From Dromaius novaehollandiae (Eukaryota; Chordata; Aves; Casuariiformes; Dromaiidae): a stretch of DNA of 64,000 nucleotides. Positions 53,101 through 64,000 of this stretch are shown in pieces (the first letter of the stretch is position 1; every line of letters begins with the position of its first letter). Position numbers and translations under genes: made by a program. The DNA lies in assembly GCF_036370855.1 (NCBI RefSeq), contig NC_088098.1, positions 33,669,981 through 33,733,980 on the forward strand, given 5' to 3'. A model generated the notes under the pieces. That model searched no databases. It was given only the letters and a program-made list of their open reading frames with translations, and was not told the DNA's origin.

Positions 53101-56100
53101 TGTATAGTTGAGGAGCCACTTCAGCTGCTTTTGTGGTGCCTAGGGCAAGTTAAACACATGTGCTTGAGCTGCTCACAAGCCTTGCACATAGTAACAAGGT
53201 ACTTCGGTGAGTGTTCTCACTATCTCCCTACTGAAACTGTACCACCAAGTAGCAAACAGTGACAGCTTTCACATGGCCAGTGGGAAAAGGGCTCTGGAGT
53301 TTTGTGTAGCGGTTAAGACATGCATCTGAAAAAGGGAAACCTTTGTACTCATCTCTTTTCCCAGGGTGAACAGAGCAGGTATCAGAACGTGGAAAATACC
53401 CTGCCAGTTCAGACCAGTGGTCAGTCTAGCAAAGACTTTAACCTTACAGTGGTGGTGGGAGATGCTGTTTAGGGAAATGATGTGAACCTGGCCACTGTCC
53501 TCAGTCCTTCCTCCTCATCTTGTTCCAGTTCTTGTGTTAGGGATGCTAGGAGTTACATCCCTGCTTATTCCCATTAGTGTGTGTTTATAGGCCTGTTACT
53601 CATAAATTTGTCTAGTTCTTTTCTGAATCCGCTGTTACTGTCTTCCTCCATAACATTCTTCGGCAGCAAACTGCAGATGTTCGCTATCTGCTGTATAAAA
53701 ATGGACTTACCACTTTTAAACCAATCTCCTACTAGTTTCTCCCCTGCTAGAACTGTCCTTCATTCTAGTAATGCAGGATTCGGTGAATGGCAATTCCCTG
53801 TTTACCCTATCCACCCAATCTTCTCCAAAGTGGAAGAGTCTCTGCCTGTAAACTCTTTCCTCCTAAGACTGCTTCTCCATCCCCTCAGTCATTTTAGTTG
53901 CCCTACTCTGTGTATTTCCTCATTCCATTTTGTCCTTCTTGAGATGTGGAGGCCAGTTAATACACAGTAATCAAGAGGTGGCATCAAAAGAGAGCTTGAT
54001 TTTTGTCTTCAGCACTCTTCCTGATAATGCCCAAAACTAGTTGGCTGTTCAGCTGTTGCTGCACAGTGAGTGATTTCAAACTACTGTTAGCAATGACCTC
54101 TCTATTGATATAATACTACTTCTATTTTACACTATGTTTCTTGCTGCAGAGAATGAGTTGGGTGTGAGAATCTTCTCTGCTATGCCTTTGTCATCTCTTG
54201 AGTGTGTTTGTTATACCTTTGTCATCCAGTGGTCCCACCAATTCTGTAGCTGTCTTCCTGTTTTTGATATATTTAAAGCACCTTTACCTATCAACTTAGG
54301 CATCCTTTTACAAGCCAATTTTCAAATTGCTTTCTAACCTTCTTAATTTGCTGTTTTATGAGCTTTCCTGTCCTCCTTATTTGGACATTTTTTTTTAATG
54401 TTGACCTTTTACCTTTGACAGCCTCCCTGACTTTTCTCTTAAGCCATTTGGGGGTTTTACTGGATTGCATTGTTTTCTTTTTGATTTGTGGCACACAATT
54501 TACTTGGGCTTCTTATACCGTACAGTATTTTTAACAGCTTACAAGCTGCTTGCAGACTTCTTGTTTAGACTACTCCGCTTAAGGGTTTTCTTCTTCATTG
54601 TTTCATTTTTACATAGTTCCTTTATTTGTTATTGAATATCTCTGTGCTGGATTTATTTGGTGTCCTCTCTCCTGCTACCATATTAAACTTAACCATATTG
54701 TGATTGCAGTTACAGGGTGGCTCTCTGACTGAAACCTTTGAACTAGGTCCTGGATATTACTGAAGACCCAGTCCAGAATAGTGTCTTTTCATATGAGTAC
54801 TAAGAATAGAAAGGAAAAGCAAGGACTTTGTAGGAAGCAGTCGTTCGATGAGCACAAAAATGTAATCTCTACACCTCATCCTGATGAGGCATTAATCCAA
54901 TCTATATGTGAGTAGTGGATATCTCTTAGTACTACTGTCTGTCTTAATTTTGCAGTTTCTCTGATCTCCCTCACATTTCCTGATCACTATTGTTTTTATG
55001 ATCAGGAGTTAATAGTACAACCTTAATACTTACTAGAGTATGGGATTCCCGTAGTGCTTCTTTTTTCCCCACTGTAGTTTTATGCTGTTAAACTTCATGT
55101 TTTTTATCACATGGGCCATTGCTTCCCCTTCTGTACATCCTGTTATTTCTGCAAAGTTGGTGGCCTTGCAACACTGTGTCCATTGATTTAAACCCTTTTC
55201 CCACCCGGGTTTCTATTTCAAGGTGATCATCGAATAGAATACATATCCTATTGACTGCTTTAGGCATTCTGATGCTCGAAGTGTTATCTCTTAAGAATCC
55301 CAGTGATGAGTGTGTGCTGGTGAGGGTGTCGCAGTCCTTGTGCCCTATGGAGTATTTTCACACTATGTTAAACCTAGGCTTTAAGCCTTGACCTAACTTA
55401 CATTTAAATTATTAAAAATCTTGGGCCCAAATCACAGGTCTCATGAGCCTTGTCTCCAGAATACTCTCAGTGAGCCAGGAGCCTGTCAGCTAAGCTCAGG
55501 TTTAGAATACACTTGCCTAAGGCTGGTCTATTTCAGATATTCTCACTGGAGTAGTTTCTTCTGCTTTTGCTGTGAATTTTCTTTTCCTTACCAGGCACAT
55601 TTATCTGGACTGAAACTAGCTGTCAACCTAAGCACTTCATGGGTTAATTTAGAATGAGCATGCATTTTAAGTTTAACTGGAAGTTGAAAGTCTGTAGTAA
55701 TGCAGAAGACCTAAAAAACTAACATTTCATGGATTCCTGAAAAAAAGGCTTGCAGTTTTTTCCCCCACCAGTCTTTTTTCCCAAGTTGCGCAATCACTAA
55801 CACTTTGAGTTCAGCCAGTAGTCTTAACACAGCAGTTGGCTGAAGCAGGAGACAGCAAACATTGGTTACTTCATGACAGTACATTAATGGCATTTAGGAT
55901 TTTGTTACATGACTGAAATTCCTCTGTTAGAATAGAGTGTGCAAGATCTAGAAATGCAGTTTTATACTGAAAATGATTGTGCTACCTAGCTTGTATCAAA
56001 GCTGGATCCAGGTTATACAAGCAGCGTAAGTTTACCTTTAGATGAATACCTCTATATTAACAGATTCAGCACTAGAATCAGATTACTCGGTCTCTTTGTT

Positions 56101-59100
56101 GATCTAACCCTGACTTATCCATAATTACACAAAAGATCTGTAATACAGCAGACCATCCAAACAACTATTTCTCAAAAGAGTGTCTCTTAATATACTGTGA
56201 CAGATTTTTGAGGGGTCTTCTCTCTTGTTTTTATAGAGTATTGTTGGTCATTTCTGGAATGAATAAGAAGTTTGTCATTTCGTGAATAACAAAACACATC
56301 CTTCTTTAAAGTTAATTGATTTATCCACATTTTAATGTTTGAATATGGTATTAGTTCTGATATATTGACAAAATACCCTATTTCCATTTAAGTCTAAATC
56401 TCCTTATTTTTCAGAGTAAAGCTGAAAGCAAGCTTTATTCCTGTGTTATAGCTGTAGAGGTTAACAACAGGAATTGTTGCACAGTTGCACAGTTACATTA
56501 CAGTATATTGCATTTACTTTATAGAAGAAAAAGTCCCCAGAGTACAGACTATGTAGTAAAAATATATACAGGATTAGATAATGTCAATAATTTGTCTTAA
56601 AGGTGTTTGGTCTTGGTATTTTGGTTTTTACAGCTTCATCACTGGTCCGTCTGTCGTTCCTGGGTACTTCTCAGTAGAAGCTGATAATGTTGTGCTAGTT
56701 CTGAATGGAAGAGAAAAAGCAAAGATCGCTTACGCCACTCAGTGGTTGCATTATGCACAAACTTTAATCCAAACTCGCAAGATACAGCGTGTTGCTGTTG
56801 TGCTACTTGGAAATGAGCAGTGCAATAATGAATGGATTCAACCATACCTGAAAAGACACGGAGGATTTGTAAATCTACTGTTTGTAACATATGACTATAC
56901 ATTGGTAAATGAAGAAGATATTTTCCAGTGGCCTTTAGGAGTAGCTACGTAAGTGCTATAGACACAAATTATAGTTGAGACTTACTTGTTATGCATGCAT
57001 GAGGAATGGAAAATACCTCTGAATGTTACTGCACTGTCCAAAATAATTATACTAACTAAATTGTGGAACATGATTCTATTCAATTTTCTAAATCAAGCAT
57101 TAGGATCTTTAGAAATTACACTTTGAAATCAAAATAATAAACAGGAATGCTAGGATTTAGGGAGCTCTATGAAAAGTGAACCTCTGTCTAGTAGTGTTTT
57201 TTGTTTGTTTATTTTTCCTTCAGTAGATCTGTTCTTGACATTTATTTTAACTGCTGATGTAACATAGAGATTTAAGATTTTTATATAATCAGCTTTCAGC
57301 TAGTGCTTGTTTCAGACAGGAAGGGGTTAGTACTGGTGATATATTTTTGGTTTTTTCTTTCCTTTGTGGCTCATAAAAAGAAATTGCCTCTGCCTCCCTT
57401 CTGTAATTGATATACTCCAGTATCGCAGTAAGATGTAATTCTCCAGTAGCCTAAGCTGGTTTAACTGCTTCCACAGAAAAGCTTTTTGCTATACTTAGTG
57501 CTCAGGCTAGTTATGTGGAGTAGAAACAGGTTTAGTTCAGCTAGATACATTTTTTCCCAAGGTTACCCACCTTTAACAGAGTTATTCCAGTTGCAGTGTT
57601 GTAGCTACTTGTAATGGTAATAAAAGATTAAAAGAATGCAGGATTATTTTCGTATCTTGTGTTGAATTTGAATTTCCTATCTTGTATTGAGCTAGCTTGC
57701 AAGCTGTATGGTTGTTGGTTACACTGATGATATTACACTGATTTTCGTTCGGTTTGATCTGTGCAGATTGCAAAAAGGTGTTTAGGCCACATCATTCACT
57801 CAGCAGCACTTGATCCTAAATCTGTGCTACCATTTCCAATTCTTTACCCACAATTAAATACATTCATCTGCTTTATAAGAGAGAAAATATTGCAGATTTC
57901 GGCTGGTTTTTATACATAGATTAAATTTGCTCTGTCATTAAATTACAGTAAATTTGGATTCTTGAAAGTGTCAGAGAATTAATGGTATTAGAGTTTCTAA
58001 GCAAAAAGTAGTTGACTTTTGAGGTGCCAAGATTAAGATAACAATTAGATAACAAAGCAACAATGGTTGCAGTAGTAGACCGGGGTGTGTAGCTGCATGG
58101 AGAAAGATAAATCAGGTATCAGAATGGGACTTTGGAGCTGTTCATGTAAAAGCTCTAGAAGCCATGTGAACGGGCAAGGTTTTCCAAATGAAGAAAGAAA
58201 AGAAAGATGTAGCATGCTGCAAAAACATTTGGTATGAAGAAAAATGATTCTCTAAGAATATCAAATTAACATTCCTGGTTCTCCTTCTTGTTTGAAAGGG
58301 CTGTTGCTCTGAATTTGGAGAGATGAGGAAAGTGAATGTGTCTTCAGGACCATTAAAGTTGTTTAAGAAATCAGTATGAGATAAAATGAAATAGAGACTA
58401 GCTTTGAAAACAGTAAAGAATGGAACCAGGATACAGCTTTCTTACAAAAAAAATTCTCACTGCAGTAATATTGGGAGAAACAGGGAAATAGTACAGTGAT
58501 CCATTAAAAATAATGAAACTAGAAGGAATATCTATCTTAATTTAAGAATGTGAAGGAGAAGAATAAAAGACTTTTTACCATTTACCTCTTCCAGAAAAAA
58601 TACTAAATAAAATTTATATAATGAAAAAGTTTGTACCAGCTCATCAGCTGAAGCAGTGTTTCACTAGCTGTCATGTTGACTAAAAGTAGTGATTTAGGAG
58701 TAGCCAAAAGATTAAATTAATGTAGTCCACAAAGATCAAAGTGAAATATTCCTTTGACAGGGTACCAGTGGTATTTTCAGCTGATAGGCATATTCAGAGA
58801 TTCAGGTAGCTGAGATGCGGACTCCATAATAACCATTAACCTGCCCATTTCAGTCAAAAATAGTATTTGCATTGAGAAAAGCTGCTTTTGAAAAAATGCA
58901 TTTCTTAAGGACATTTTGTAACATATATACATAATTTCTTTGATGCTAAGAGGAGACATAGTCTTCTAGAATGTCTGAAGAGAGTGGGGGACACAAATAA
59001 ATAAAGAATAAAGATCAACATTTAGGTCAGGACATTTGCTGGTTTGCTTACATGTCTGTCTGTAGTTACAGATTTGGAATGGTAATAAATAGACATTTTT

Positions 59101-60908
59101 AACTTTAAAGTCTGCTACAGTAAACATGAAATGGTGCAAAATGTTTTTTCTCTGACATAAAACATATCATTATCTAATGTGTATGTTCTCATTACAGCTA
59201 CAGAAATTTTCCAGTTGTAGAGCCCAGCTGGTCAATGCTACATGATCCAAGATCATATCTGTGTAATTTTTTAGGAACAGTTTATAAAAACTCTTCTAGG
59301 GAAACCCTGCTGGAAATTCTGAAACAGGATGGGCTTGATAAACTTTGCTGGATTGCAGCCAGAGAACAGTAAGAGCTTTGATTTACTTCATGAAAATACT
59401 CTGACTTTCTTTCCTCATTTATTATTACTAACCTTTTCTTCAATGTTAAAAAATAGTATAAGTAAAGATAATCAGTCATAAATGAAATAAAGAGAACATT
59501 GCCAAGTCTTTTTGTGTAGGTCTTCAGTACAGCTTAACAGCTCTGATTTTGCAGTATCTTGCATAAAGTATAATTTTAAATACATAGAAAAAAAATCCTG
59601 TGTATACTTACTATATATAAAGACAGTCATTTTGTTCTTGGGCACATTTGATTATGGTGGGAGGAAAAATCCTTGTCTTGCACATTGTGCATATTAATGA
59701 CCTAGCAGAAGAAAAGACAACTGCGTTTTGTTGAATTATTTCTGCATAAAAGGGTGGATTTAATCTTTTGTTTCAAGTAGGTAGACGGATCTTTTGACTA
59801 ATAGGAGTAGGGTTCTGATTGTATTTGTTAATTTTCCCAAGCAACACCTCTAAAATGGTTGGTAATAGGCACAGTAGTGCTTAAGAAGACCTTGGTTGTG
59901 CTGACAAAGAATCTCAGATTTTATCTGTGGCATAAACTGTTTCACAAAAGTTCCAAGGCACTCTAGGCAGGCTGGTGGGGATAACAGATTGCTTTACATC
60001 ATGATTTTTGAAGAGTAAACCACCACTGATTTAAAATATTTGGGGCAAAAAGCTTTCATTAAAAAGTCCATCAAATGTCTCCCAACATGTCTGTTTGTGA
60101 ACTCTGCTGTGAAGTAGGTTGATACATGCTTCATGTGAATAATGCAAAAGACTTTAAAATGAAGTTTCAATTTGTCTCTTACACTTCTAAGCACTAATAA
60201 TTTCTTAAAAGGACCATATCTAAAAAATGTTATCATCTGTTCTTAAGTGATTTTTCTATAAATATTTTAGAAGACTCTTTAATAATATTTAGTTTTAAAA
60301 ATAAAAGCCTGTTGATTTTGTGTGTGTGTGTGTATGTAAAATGTTTACATCCACATGTTCATAAATTTCATAAATAATTGAAATTATAGCATATCTTCCC
60401 TTTCATTATAATGCATTTATGCCTGTTGAAAAACGTTAATTTTCAACCCCTTTACTTTCCTAGATGGCAGCCTCAAGAAACAAATGAAAGTTTCAGAAAC
60501 TATCAAGATGCTTTGCTGCAGAGTGATCTGACATTGTGCCCAGTGGGAATAAATACAGAATGCTATAGAATATATGAAGCTTGTTCATATGGATCTCTGC
60601 CAGTTGTAGAAGATGTAATGACACCAGGTGACTGTGGAAATTCATCAATGTATCACAGTGCTCCATTGCAATTACTAAAGACCATGGGGGCTCCATTTAT
60701 CTTTATTAAAAACTGGAAGGAGCTTCCTGCTGTTCTAGAGAAAGAAAAAGTAAAGAGCTTGCAAGAAAAGATTCAGAGGAGAAGAAAGCTGATAGAATGG
60801 TATCGAAACTTCAAAGCATGGATGAGACAGAAATTCATTAATACTTTGGAAAATTCATTTTTACCCAGTGATAAAGGATTAATTGCCCCTTTTGAAAATC
60901 AAAAATAG
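49456..60908 (+). CDS. RXYLT1: RXYLT1 (TMEM5), ribitol-5-phosphate xylosyltransferase 1, six coding exons
   Basis: Spliced gene on the plus strand, coding exons 49456-49585, 50362-50532, 51498-51600, 56634-56948, 59198-59368 and 60464-60908 (stop TAG 60906-60908). The exons total 1335 nt and give 444 residues, close to the human 443. The family enzyme uses UDP-xylose to add xylose to ribitol-5-phosphate on the core M3 glycan of alpha-dystroglycan in the Golgi, after FKTN and FKRP and before B4GAT1 and LARGE1. Seen here: a short basic cytoplasmic N-terminus, one signal-anchor helix at about residues 8-29, a stem, then a luminal catalytic region. An exostosin-like block at about 318-348 reads [18 protein letters not shown] and P-V-V-E-D. 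Sequons occur at N271, N304 and N356. Identity rests on near-collinear agreement with the human protein across all six exons. The exostosin-like assignment is an inference. No frameshift or internal stop was seen. Confidence 0.97.
49586..50361 (+). other. RXYLT1: RXYLT1 intron 1 (776 bp)
   Basis: A phase-1 GT-AG intron. The first roughly 540 bp is a continuation of the CpG island with long open frames on both strands, caused by the scarcity of AT-rich stop codons. The rest is unremarkable. I see no further exon in it. Confidence 0.85.
50362..50532 (+). CDS. RXYLT1: RXYLT1 coding exon 2
   Basis: Residues 44-100 and the first base of codon 101. The acceptor is acacag|aacatg and the donor is gtgg|gtaagc; both introns are phase 1. 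It encodes a stem containing E-E-W-N-P-W-E, a motif shared with the human protein, and ends in V-Q-I-W-G-K-A-A-V. It is 171 nt long. This exon is not visible as a long ATG-started reading frame and was placed by splice sites and family similarity. Confidence 0.93.
50533..51497 (+). other. RXYLT1: RXYLT1 intron 2 (965 bp)
   Basis: A phase-1 GT-AG intron of AT-rich unique-looking sequence. No repeat or RNA gene was recognised. Confidence 0.85.
51498..51600 (+). CDS. RXYLT1: RXYLT1 coding exon 3
   Basis: A 103-nt exon with acceptor ttatgtag|gtctttacc and donor cacttcag|gtacta. It completes Gly101, then reads [24 protein letters not shown], a strong match to the same exon in human. It ends in phase 2 within Ser135. 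The segment before the next exon (S-Q-K-A-G-K-T-H-F) is the least conserved part. Confidence 0.93.
52094..52415 (-). mobile_element. Avian-type CR1 LINE, 3' end
   Basis: A clear antisense CR1 3' end. It starts with TCACAGAAT (the element's 3' terminus), then GAGATCATCTGGTCCAACCC, a GTCCAG...GGATGTTCC step, CAACCTCTCTGGGCAACCTG and CAGTTTGTGCCCATTGCC. It is much better preserved than the other copies, so it is probably the youngest, and it is the best pointer to a bird genome. It lies in RXYLT1 intron 3, antisense to the gene. Confidence 0.92.
53365..54140 (-). mobile_element. Degraded reptile-type CR1, RT end and 3' UTR
   Basis: It matches the 3' part of amniote CR1 read antisense. An opening CCAGTTCAGACCAGTGGTC block near 53403 is followed by TTTGTCTAGTTCTTTTCTGAA (53607-53627), then a CCTTCTTGAGATGTGGAGGCC block (53934-53954) and a region around AGCTGTTGCTGCACAGTGAG (54050-54069). 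It lies in RXYLT1 intron 3, antisense. The reading frame is destroyed. Confidence 0.78.
54290..55380 (-). mobile_element. Degraded CR1, endonuclease end and ORF2 linker
   Basis: Minus-strand translation gives [15 protein letters not shown] (about 54740-54785), matching the C-terminal part of the CR1 endonuclease. It then gives [16 protein letters not shown] and R-K-Q-F-E-N-W-L (54291-54494), matching the linker before the RT. It lies directly beside the 3'-end fragment 53365-54140 in the same orientation, with the RT core between them missing. Confidence 0.72.
56634..56948 (+). CDS. RXYLT1: RXYLT1 coding exon 4
   Basis: A 315-nt exon, residues 135-240. The acceptor is tttttacag|cttcatc and the donor is gctac|gtaagtg; both introns are phase 2. 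It starts with [12 protein letters not shown] and contains [24 protein letters not shown] and F-Q-W-P-L-G-V-A-T, all typical of the family. An ATG upstream at 56581 is intronic. Confidence 0.96.
56949..59197 (+). other. RXYLT1: RXYLT1 intron 4 (2.2 kb)
   Basis: A phase-2 GT-AG intron of AT-rich sequence. There are no recognised repeats apart from short T-rich tracts near 57200 and 57350. Confidence 0.85.
59198..59368 (+). CDS. RXYLT1: RXYLT1 coding exon 5
   Basis: A 171-nt exon, residues 240-297. The acceptor is cattacag|ctacag and the donor is gaaca|gtaaga; both introns are phase 2. It encodes [16 protein letters not shown], then [13 protein letters not shown] (a sequon at N271) and [10 protein letters not shown]. 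The split codon at the 3' junction gives Gln297 where human has His. Confidence 0.95.
59369..60463 (+). other. RXYLT1: RXYLT1 intron 5 (1.1 kb)
   Basis: A phase-2 GT-AG intron. It contains a short (TG)7 microsatellite at 60319-60332. Nothing else was recognised. Confidence 0.85.
60464..60908 (+). CDS. RXYLT1: RXYLT1 terminal coding exon 6
   Basis: A 445-nt exon to the stop codon, residues 297-444. The acceptor is ctttcctag|atggcagc. It contains W-Q-P-Q-E-T-N-E-S, the exostosin-like block (D-L-T-L-C-P-V-G to P-V-V-E-D-V), [18 protein letters not shown] and a basic, probably helical C-terminus. In-frame ATGs just upstream (60411) belong to the intron. Confidence 0.96.
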
Positions 60909-61445
60909 ATTGAAAGCTTAATTTCCATTAACCTTCCAATGAAGCTTTTATACAAAAAAAGAAATCTCACAAGGCGTTCCTTTTGATGTCAGCAGAGTTG
61001 TGCTAGTTTAGCCAAGAGCTAAGTTTGGCCCTCCATCCTTAACGTTTTCAGAGGAGATGTTGACTTGGAAGGGTGGTAGTCTGCAAGGATGACAACAGTA
61101 ATTTTATTACTAATTTTACAATTTCCATGTTGTCTCTTGACTTACTAAAAAATTTTTAGGAGAATATTTTTGAGCATGTGAACTTGTTAAATCCAACATG
61201 AGAACAACATTTGCATTTGAAACAGAAGCGTGAAAGCTGAATGGTACAGAATAATGTATTATGAAGACATAAAAAGTATGGTTATTGCAAATTTACCAGG
61301 TGTAGCACAGTCCTTAAGGTATATCCTGGTAACTGTTTGTTTTGAAAATGTGAACTGTTTATTTGATTGACATGTTTCATTTCCAAGAAAACAGCCATAA
61401 AGCTAATTAAATACTCTGTGGAATAAAAATGTATATTTCAAGGTA
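60909..61445 (+). other. RXYLT1: RXYLT1 3' UTR (end inferred)
   Basis: Non-coding sequence after the stop codon, running to just beyond the first strong polyadenylation signal. The cleavage point is inferred; longer 3' UTR forms are possible. Confidence 0.6.
61422..61427 (+). terminator. Polyadenylation signal AATAAA
   Basis: The canonical hexamer lies 514 bp after the stop codon, preceded by a variant ATTAAA at 61406-61411. This pair is the best candidate for the RXYLT1 3' end. Confidence 0.6.
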
Positions 61446-64000
61446 AAAACAGAATTATTTCTTAAAAGCATTTCATAGCAGTATGTTTTTCCTTTAATAT
61501 CAGTTATCAAAATATCTTCCTTTCATTTCTGTTTAATTTTAGGACATATCTTTCTGAAGTTATTTTAAGGGAGCATTCGCTACCTGCAGTTACAGCTGTA
61601 TGTTTTGAACAGTAGGTCTTAAACATGAACCCGCACGTAGCTACCTCATTCTCAAAATCTTTGGAACTATCACCTCCAAAGGATGGTAAAAGTATAGTAT
61701 TACATGTTATGATACTACATGTACAACATTTTCAACACTTCTCTTTAAATGTGGCCAAATGAATCTATTATTCTTATACATCAGAGATGCATATGTGCTG
61801 TTTTCTTTTCAGTGAGTTAGGTCAAGTTGCTTTACTGCATACAAAATTTCGGCATCCTGAAGGTGGTAGAGCAGCCAACATTCTCTGTCTTTGAATATCA
61901 GCATGCCATATGGGTTTATTCTCATGTGTGAATTCAAAAGCCCGTGTAACTCTACTGCTAAATAATATCCATTATTGTAATGATACCATCTAGTTTTGGA
62001 ATATGTATCGTACAAGAGGATTTTTGTGATATTTTTCAGTTTTCTTACATCCTATCCCGTGTAAAAAGATCACCAGCGGATTTTAGTTTGCTAAGAACAG
62101 ATGGCATTCACAGTGGCTGCTTTAGATCTGGAATAAGGTGCGCTTCAGAACACCTAGATTGAGGAGTCTGTGTTCCTTATACAGTCAAGAGAAAAATAGA
62201 TGCTCTCAGAAGACCAAAATATAAATCCAAATTATGTGAATCACATATCTAGCATGAATTTCCTATAACTATCACCTATCTATTGTGCCTGAAGCATGCC
62301 TACATCATGCAATTGCAGTACAATGCAAGCATGCTGCAGTCAGCTGAGACTGGAAGAAGTAGAGCCTTCACGGTTCTCATTGAGTTGATGAGCACTGCGT
62401 AGAGGTGGAGCTTGTTAGATCAAATTTACAGTAATGTTACTGTACTGTTTGAGGATCTGAGATAGCACCTACACAGTGGTACACAGCACTTGCAGGGTGA
62501 GAGGAAGCTTGGGGCTCTCTGCACTAGTATACTGTGCATGTAGACATTGCTATGATTTCCTTTTACTAGGTCTCTTTTTTTCTACACAAGCTACAAAACT
62601 GTAGAGCAATGACCTAGAGGAGCATTTTTCACCCTGTAGTCTGCAGATCTTTAGGCATTCCTGAAGGATTTAAAGGGACTGCAAAAGAGAGCTAAGACAG
62701 GTAGGTCTTTATCAGTCAGATTAAATTCTTACAAAAGGGTCTGCACCTCCTAAAGATTTTAAAGGTATGCAAATCAAAAAGTTTGAAAAGCAGTAAAGTG
62801 TGTTACACAGTTACCAAAGGAAGAAACATGATGGTACTCCTGTTTATTTCTGAGTAAACACATAGGAGTTTATTTCTAAACTCTCATGTGGCAATTATAT
62901 CTTAAGGGAGGCCAAGACATGCAAAAGAGTTTTAGCAGAATTTCACCTTGCAGTGGCTTGCATGTTCTCAGAGTTCAAAGAGGAGTAATTTACATTATAT
63001 TTAGCCAATCCTTGACATTTTAAATTCACCTGCTTCAGTGCAACAGGAATTGGTGCTAGAAGCGTTTTTCATTTTCATTCTATTTCTAGTGCTAATTGAG
63101 CAAAGAATCAAAACATCTTGGAACAAAGGGAGAGTTCTTAACACATTAGGCAGATTACTAATATTTTCATTACTTCCTTATTCCACAGTCCAACTCGTGA
63201 GAGAGATTATAGTTCTCTTGTTTGTTATTTCCTAATGTTTTCTGATTTGGAAAGATTTTCAACTCTGTTCTGTCTGGATCCAGTTTCTCACTTTGTTCTT
63301 ACCCCACAACCACCATCGCCTCATCTCCACCATCTCTAAACACTCCCCTCATTTGCAGCCCCAGGATCTTCTGCCCATTGTTCCATTTTGGGGCATTGCC
63401 CTGGCTGGTAATCTGCAAAGATTTGATGGGTCAGGGATACTAGCTTTTCTGCTGGATTCTAACTGCTCCTGTTTGTCACATAAAATACTACCCATATGGC
63501 AGCTGTGTTTTGTTAAAGTGAGAGTATTTTATGATTTAGAAATGGAAAGCCCATGCAATTGTGATTGTCATTCTAAGGACCATGAAAACATACTGTAAAG
63601 TGGGGTCATTACTGTAGAAGAACTTTTAAAGGAAGAGTGGAGATTTGAAGGAAGAAGGGGAGAAAGTAGTTTGGGTAGCACAGGCATAAGATCTGACATG
63701 CTACAAATTGAGGAGGTAAGTGAAATATATGTTGGGAGATCTGGAGGAGGAGGATGCTCATAGGAAGCAAGAACCAGAAATAAACAATACTATATGAGGG
63801 GCCTTACTAGCAGATGACAAGACTGAGGGAAGGAGGCTAATGAGGGACTCAAATCAGAGGTAAGGTCTGGTCAGTGGTAAAGGAAACTGAAAAGAAGGGA
63901 AGTAGTCAAGCCATTGGACAAAAAGATAGCTAACCCCTACATGAGATCTCCAGGTGGGAGTAGATAGCAACTCTGCTGAAAGGGAATAAGTAAAGAATCA
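61446..64000. other. Intergenic sequence downstream of RXYLT1
   Basis: AT-rich, becoming purine-rich on the plus strand after about 63600. No exon, RNA or named repeat was recognised. Confidence 0.55.

Larger units (their letters stand above)
51601..56633 (+). other. RXYLT1: RXYLT1 intron 3 (5.0 kb)
   Basis: A phase-2 GT-AG intron, the longest of the gene. It holds the avian-type CR1 at about 52094-52415 and the degraded CR1 complex at 53365-55380, both antisense to the gene. The stretches 51601-52090, 52420-53360 and 55385-56630 show nothing I can name. Confidence 0.85.

Noticed and set aside
54291-54494. Lysine-rich 67-codon minus-strand frame as a possible small basic protein
   Set aside because: It is a remnant of CR1 ORF2 (linker before the reverse transcriptase), part of the degraded element in RXYLT1 intron 3.
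56581-56633. Upstream ATG at 56581 as the start of exon 4
   Set aside because: The sequence before 56634 is a pyrimidine-rich intron end with a clean acceptor, and family similarity begins at Ser135.

Overview
The window reads as vertebrate nuclear DNA, most likely from a bird. It has one spliced protein-coding gene with long introns and consensus GT-AG sites, a CpG-island promoter, a generally AT-rich background, and interspersed repeats that I can recognise only as CR1-type LINEs. One CR1 copy (about 52094-52415) has the typical avian 3' end. The others are older and resemble the reptile/amniote CR1 subfamilies. No mammalian SINE, bacterial operon, CRISPR array or phage module is visible. 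Species cannot be fixed from this; a crocodilian or turtle is less likely but not excluded.

Layout: positions 1-49,000 are a gene-poor stretch. No known protein, tRNA or rRNA was recognised in it. It holds a possible orphan exon (815-956), a perfect 30-bp palindrome (5080-5109), a second hairpin (18570-18595), a duplicated TA/TG-rich segment (14238-14393), a CpG-rich patch (about 19230-19530), and CR1 fragments near 26.3-27.2, 33.6-34.0, 34.7-35.0 and 42.4-43.0 kb. From about 49.06 to 50.13 kb there is a strong CpG island. It contains the first coding exon of RXYLT1 (formerly TMEM5), the Golgi ribitol-5-phosphate xylosyltransferase of alpha-dystroglycan glycosylation. All six coding exons can be placed exactly (49456-49585, 50362-50532, 51498-51600, 56634-56948, 59198-59368, 60464-60908). 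They join in frame into a 444-residue protein. Intron 3 (5.0 kb) contains the avian-type CR1 and a roughly 2-kb degraded CR1 complex. The 3' UTR probably ends just after a polyadenylation signal at 61422-61427. The remaining 2.5 kb is unannotated intergenic DNA.

No undescribed multi-gene system was found. The most useful results are the complete exon structure of RXYLT1, including its GC-rich first exon (a kind often missed in bird annotations), the map of CR1 remnants with their ORF2 domains, and a few unexplained items: the palindrome, the orphan exon-like block and the CpG patch in the desert.
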